Source: Sphingomonas sanguinis NBRC 13937
GTDB taxonomy: Bacteria; Pseudomonadota; Alphaproteobacteria; Sphingomonadales; Sphingomonadaceae
Direction of reading: 5' to 3'
DNA length: 64,000 nt
NCBI RefSeq assembly: GCF_001591005.1
Contig: NZ_BCTY01000013.1
Coordinates: 1-64,000, forward strand
Below the pieces are notes generated by a model. That model was not told where the DNA came from. It was given only the letters and a program-made list of their open reading frames with translations, and ran no database searches. A program made the translations under genes and the position numbers. The first letter of the stretch is position 1. Every line of letters begins with the position of its first letter. This document shows, one piece after another, positions 63,494-64,000 of the stretch.

Positions 63494-64000
63494 TCAGTTC
63501 TTCAACTTCCAGCCCTTGCGCAGCAGGACGTAGCAGAGAATCGCCATCGCGATATCGATGCCCAGCACGACGAACCCGCCGAGCGTCACCGGCGAGTCGG
63601 CCAGCCCCAGAAAGCCATAGCGGAAGCCCGAAATAACATAGAAGAACGGGTTGGCATGGCTGATCGCACGGAAGGCGGGTGCCAGCCCATCGACCGAGTA
63701 GAAGGTGCCCGACAGCAACGACAGCGGCACCACCACGAAGTTGGTGACGGCGGCGGCATGGTCGAACTTCTCCGCCCAGATCGAGGTCAGGACACCCAGC
63801 AGCGCCAAGAAGATCGAACCAAGCAGCCCGAACCACAGCACCGCAAAGAGCGCGTGCGGGGTGACATGCACCCCCGGCCAGATCGCCATCGCCGCCCAGA
63901 CGGTCACCCCGACCAGCACCGCACGCGTAACCGCGCCACCGACCAGCGCGGCCAGCAGCTCGGCCGTGGAGAGCGGCGGCATCAGATAATCGACGATCGT
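63494..64000 (-). CDS. ABC-2 type transporter permease (partial, 5' end outside)
   Basis: The C-terminal 168 residues of an ABC-2 permease of the drug/polysaccharide exporter class. Several hydrophobic helices (LFAVLWFGLLGSIFLALLGV, FVVVPLSLLSGTFYSVDGL) and the family stretch ANPFFYVISGFRYGFLGLAD. The frame stays open past position 64000 (TIVDYLMPPLS), so the start lies outside the window, with an ATPase partner expected upstream. The substrate is unknown. Confidence 0.9.
   Translation of the reverse strand, partial: TIVDYLMPPLSTAELLAALVGGAVTRAVLVGVTVWAAMAIWPGVHVTPHALFAVLWFGLLGSIFLALLGVLTSIWAEKFDHAAAVTNFVVVPLSLLSGTFYSVDGLAPAFRAISHANPFFYVISGFRYGFLGLADSPVTLGGFVVLGIDIAMAILCYVLLRKGWKLKN

Overview
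The window is GC-rich, densely packed DNA from an alphaproteobacterium, most likely a Sphingomonadaceae member close to Sphingomonas. The evidence is the complete aerobic (CobG/CobN) cobalamin pathway, the yajC-secD-secF-Mth938 gene order, several periplasmic aspartyl, serine and S9 peptidases, a TonB receptor with a C-terminal Phe, the Holin/GH108 lysis pair, and the GC-rich intergenic palindromes. No CRISPR array, transposase, integrase or rRNA was seen. One tRNA (tRNA-Pro, GGG) is present.

Layout: 0-2.4 kb, start of the F1 ATP synthase operon (atpH-atpA, minus strand; atpG should follow outside the window). 2.4-6.4 kb, a shortened Ada-type regulator, a secreted HExxH metallopeptidase and a trypsin-like protease. 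6.5-10.7 kb, an orphan CpaF ATPase, a membrane diguanylate cyclase and an aspartyl protease with a PDZ-like end. 10.7-11.5 kb, an orphan phage-type holin/endolysin pair. 11.5-13.9 kb, a ROK sugar kinase, a class A acid phosphatase-like protein and a MerC-like membrane protein. 14.0-19.5 kb, a periplasmic beta-galactosidase coupled to a DPP4-like peptidase.

19.6-42.6 kb is a cobalamin island with three cobalamin riboswitches. Riboswitch 1 (plus strand) leads DUF1636-cobT-cobC-cobS. Riboswitch 2 (minus) leads cobW-cobN-cobG-cobH-cobI-cobJ. Riboswitch 3 (minus) leads a NiCoT cobalt/nickel permease. The minus-strand series continues as cobL-cobE-cobM-cobB-cobA-cobF on the far side of cobK, which lies in antisense orientation between cobJ and cobL. 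cobU-cobO (plus) and cobD-cbiB-cobQ (minus) complete nucleotide-loop assembly and adenosylation. Together these genes cover uroporphyrinogen III to adenosylcobalamin, apart from the small cobaltochelatase subunits (cobS/cobT of the chelatase), the cobalt reductase and the DMB-forming enzyme, which must be elsewhere or absent.

42.7-64 kb is mostly housekeeping: RlpA, tRNA-Pro, YajC/SecD/SecF, a GT4 glycosyltransferase, an S41 peptidase lipoprotein, mannose-6-phosphate isomerase, BamD, RecN, LigA, a TonB-dependent receptor, a LytS/LytTR two-component pair, QueE/QueC for 7-deazaguanine synthesis, and the 3' part of an ABC-2 permease that runs off the window.

The most unusual signal is a family of pyrimidine/purine palindromes at gene ends. 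Two copies form cloverleaf-like structures (27152-27213 and 61837-61956). One composite copy lies inside the cobN reading frame, where its two 43-bp repeats are translated in different frames. The second theme is the interrupted, possibly noncontiguous cob operon around cobK.
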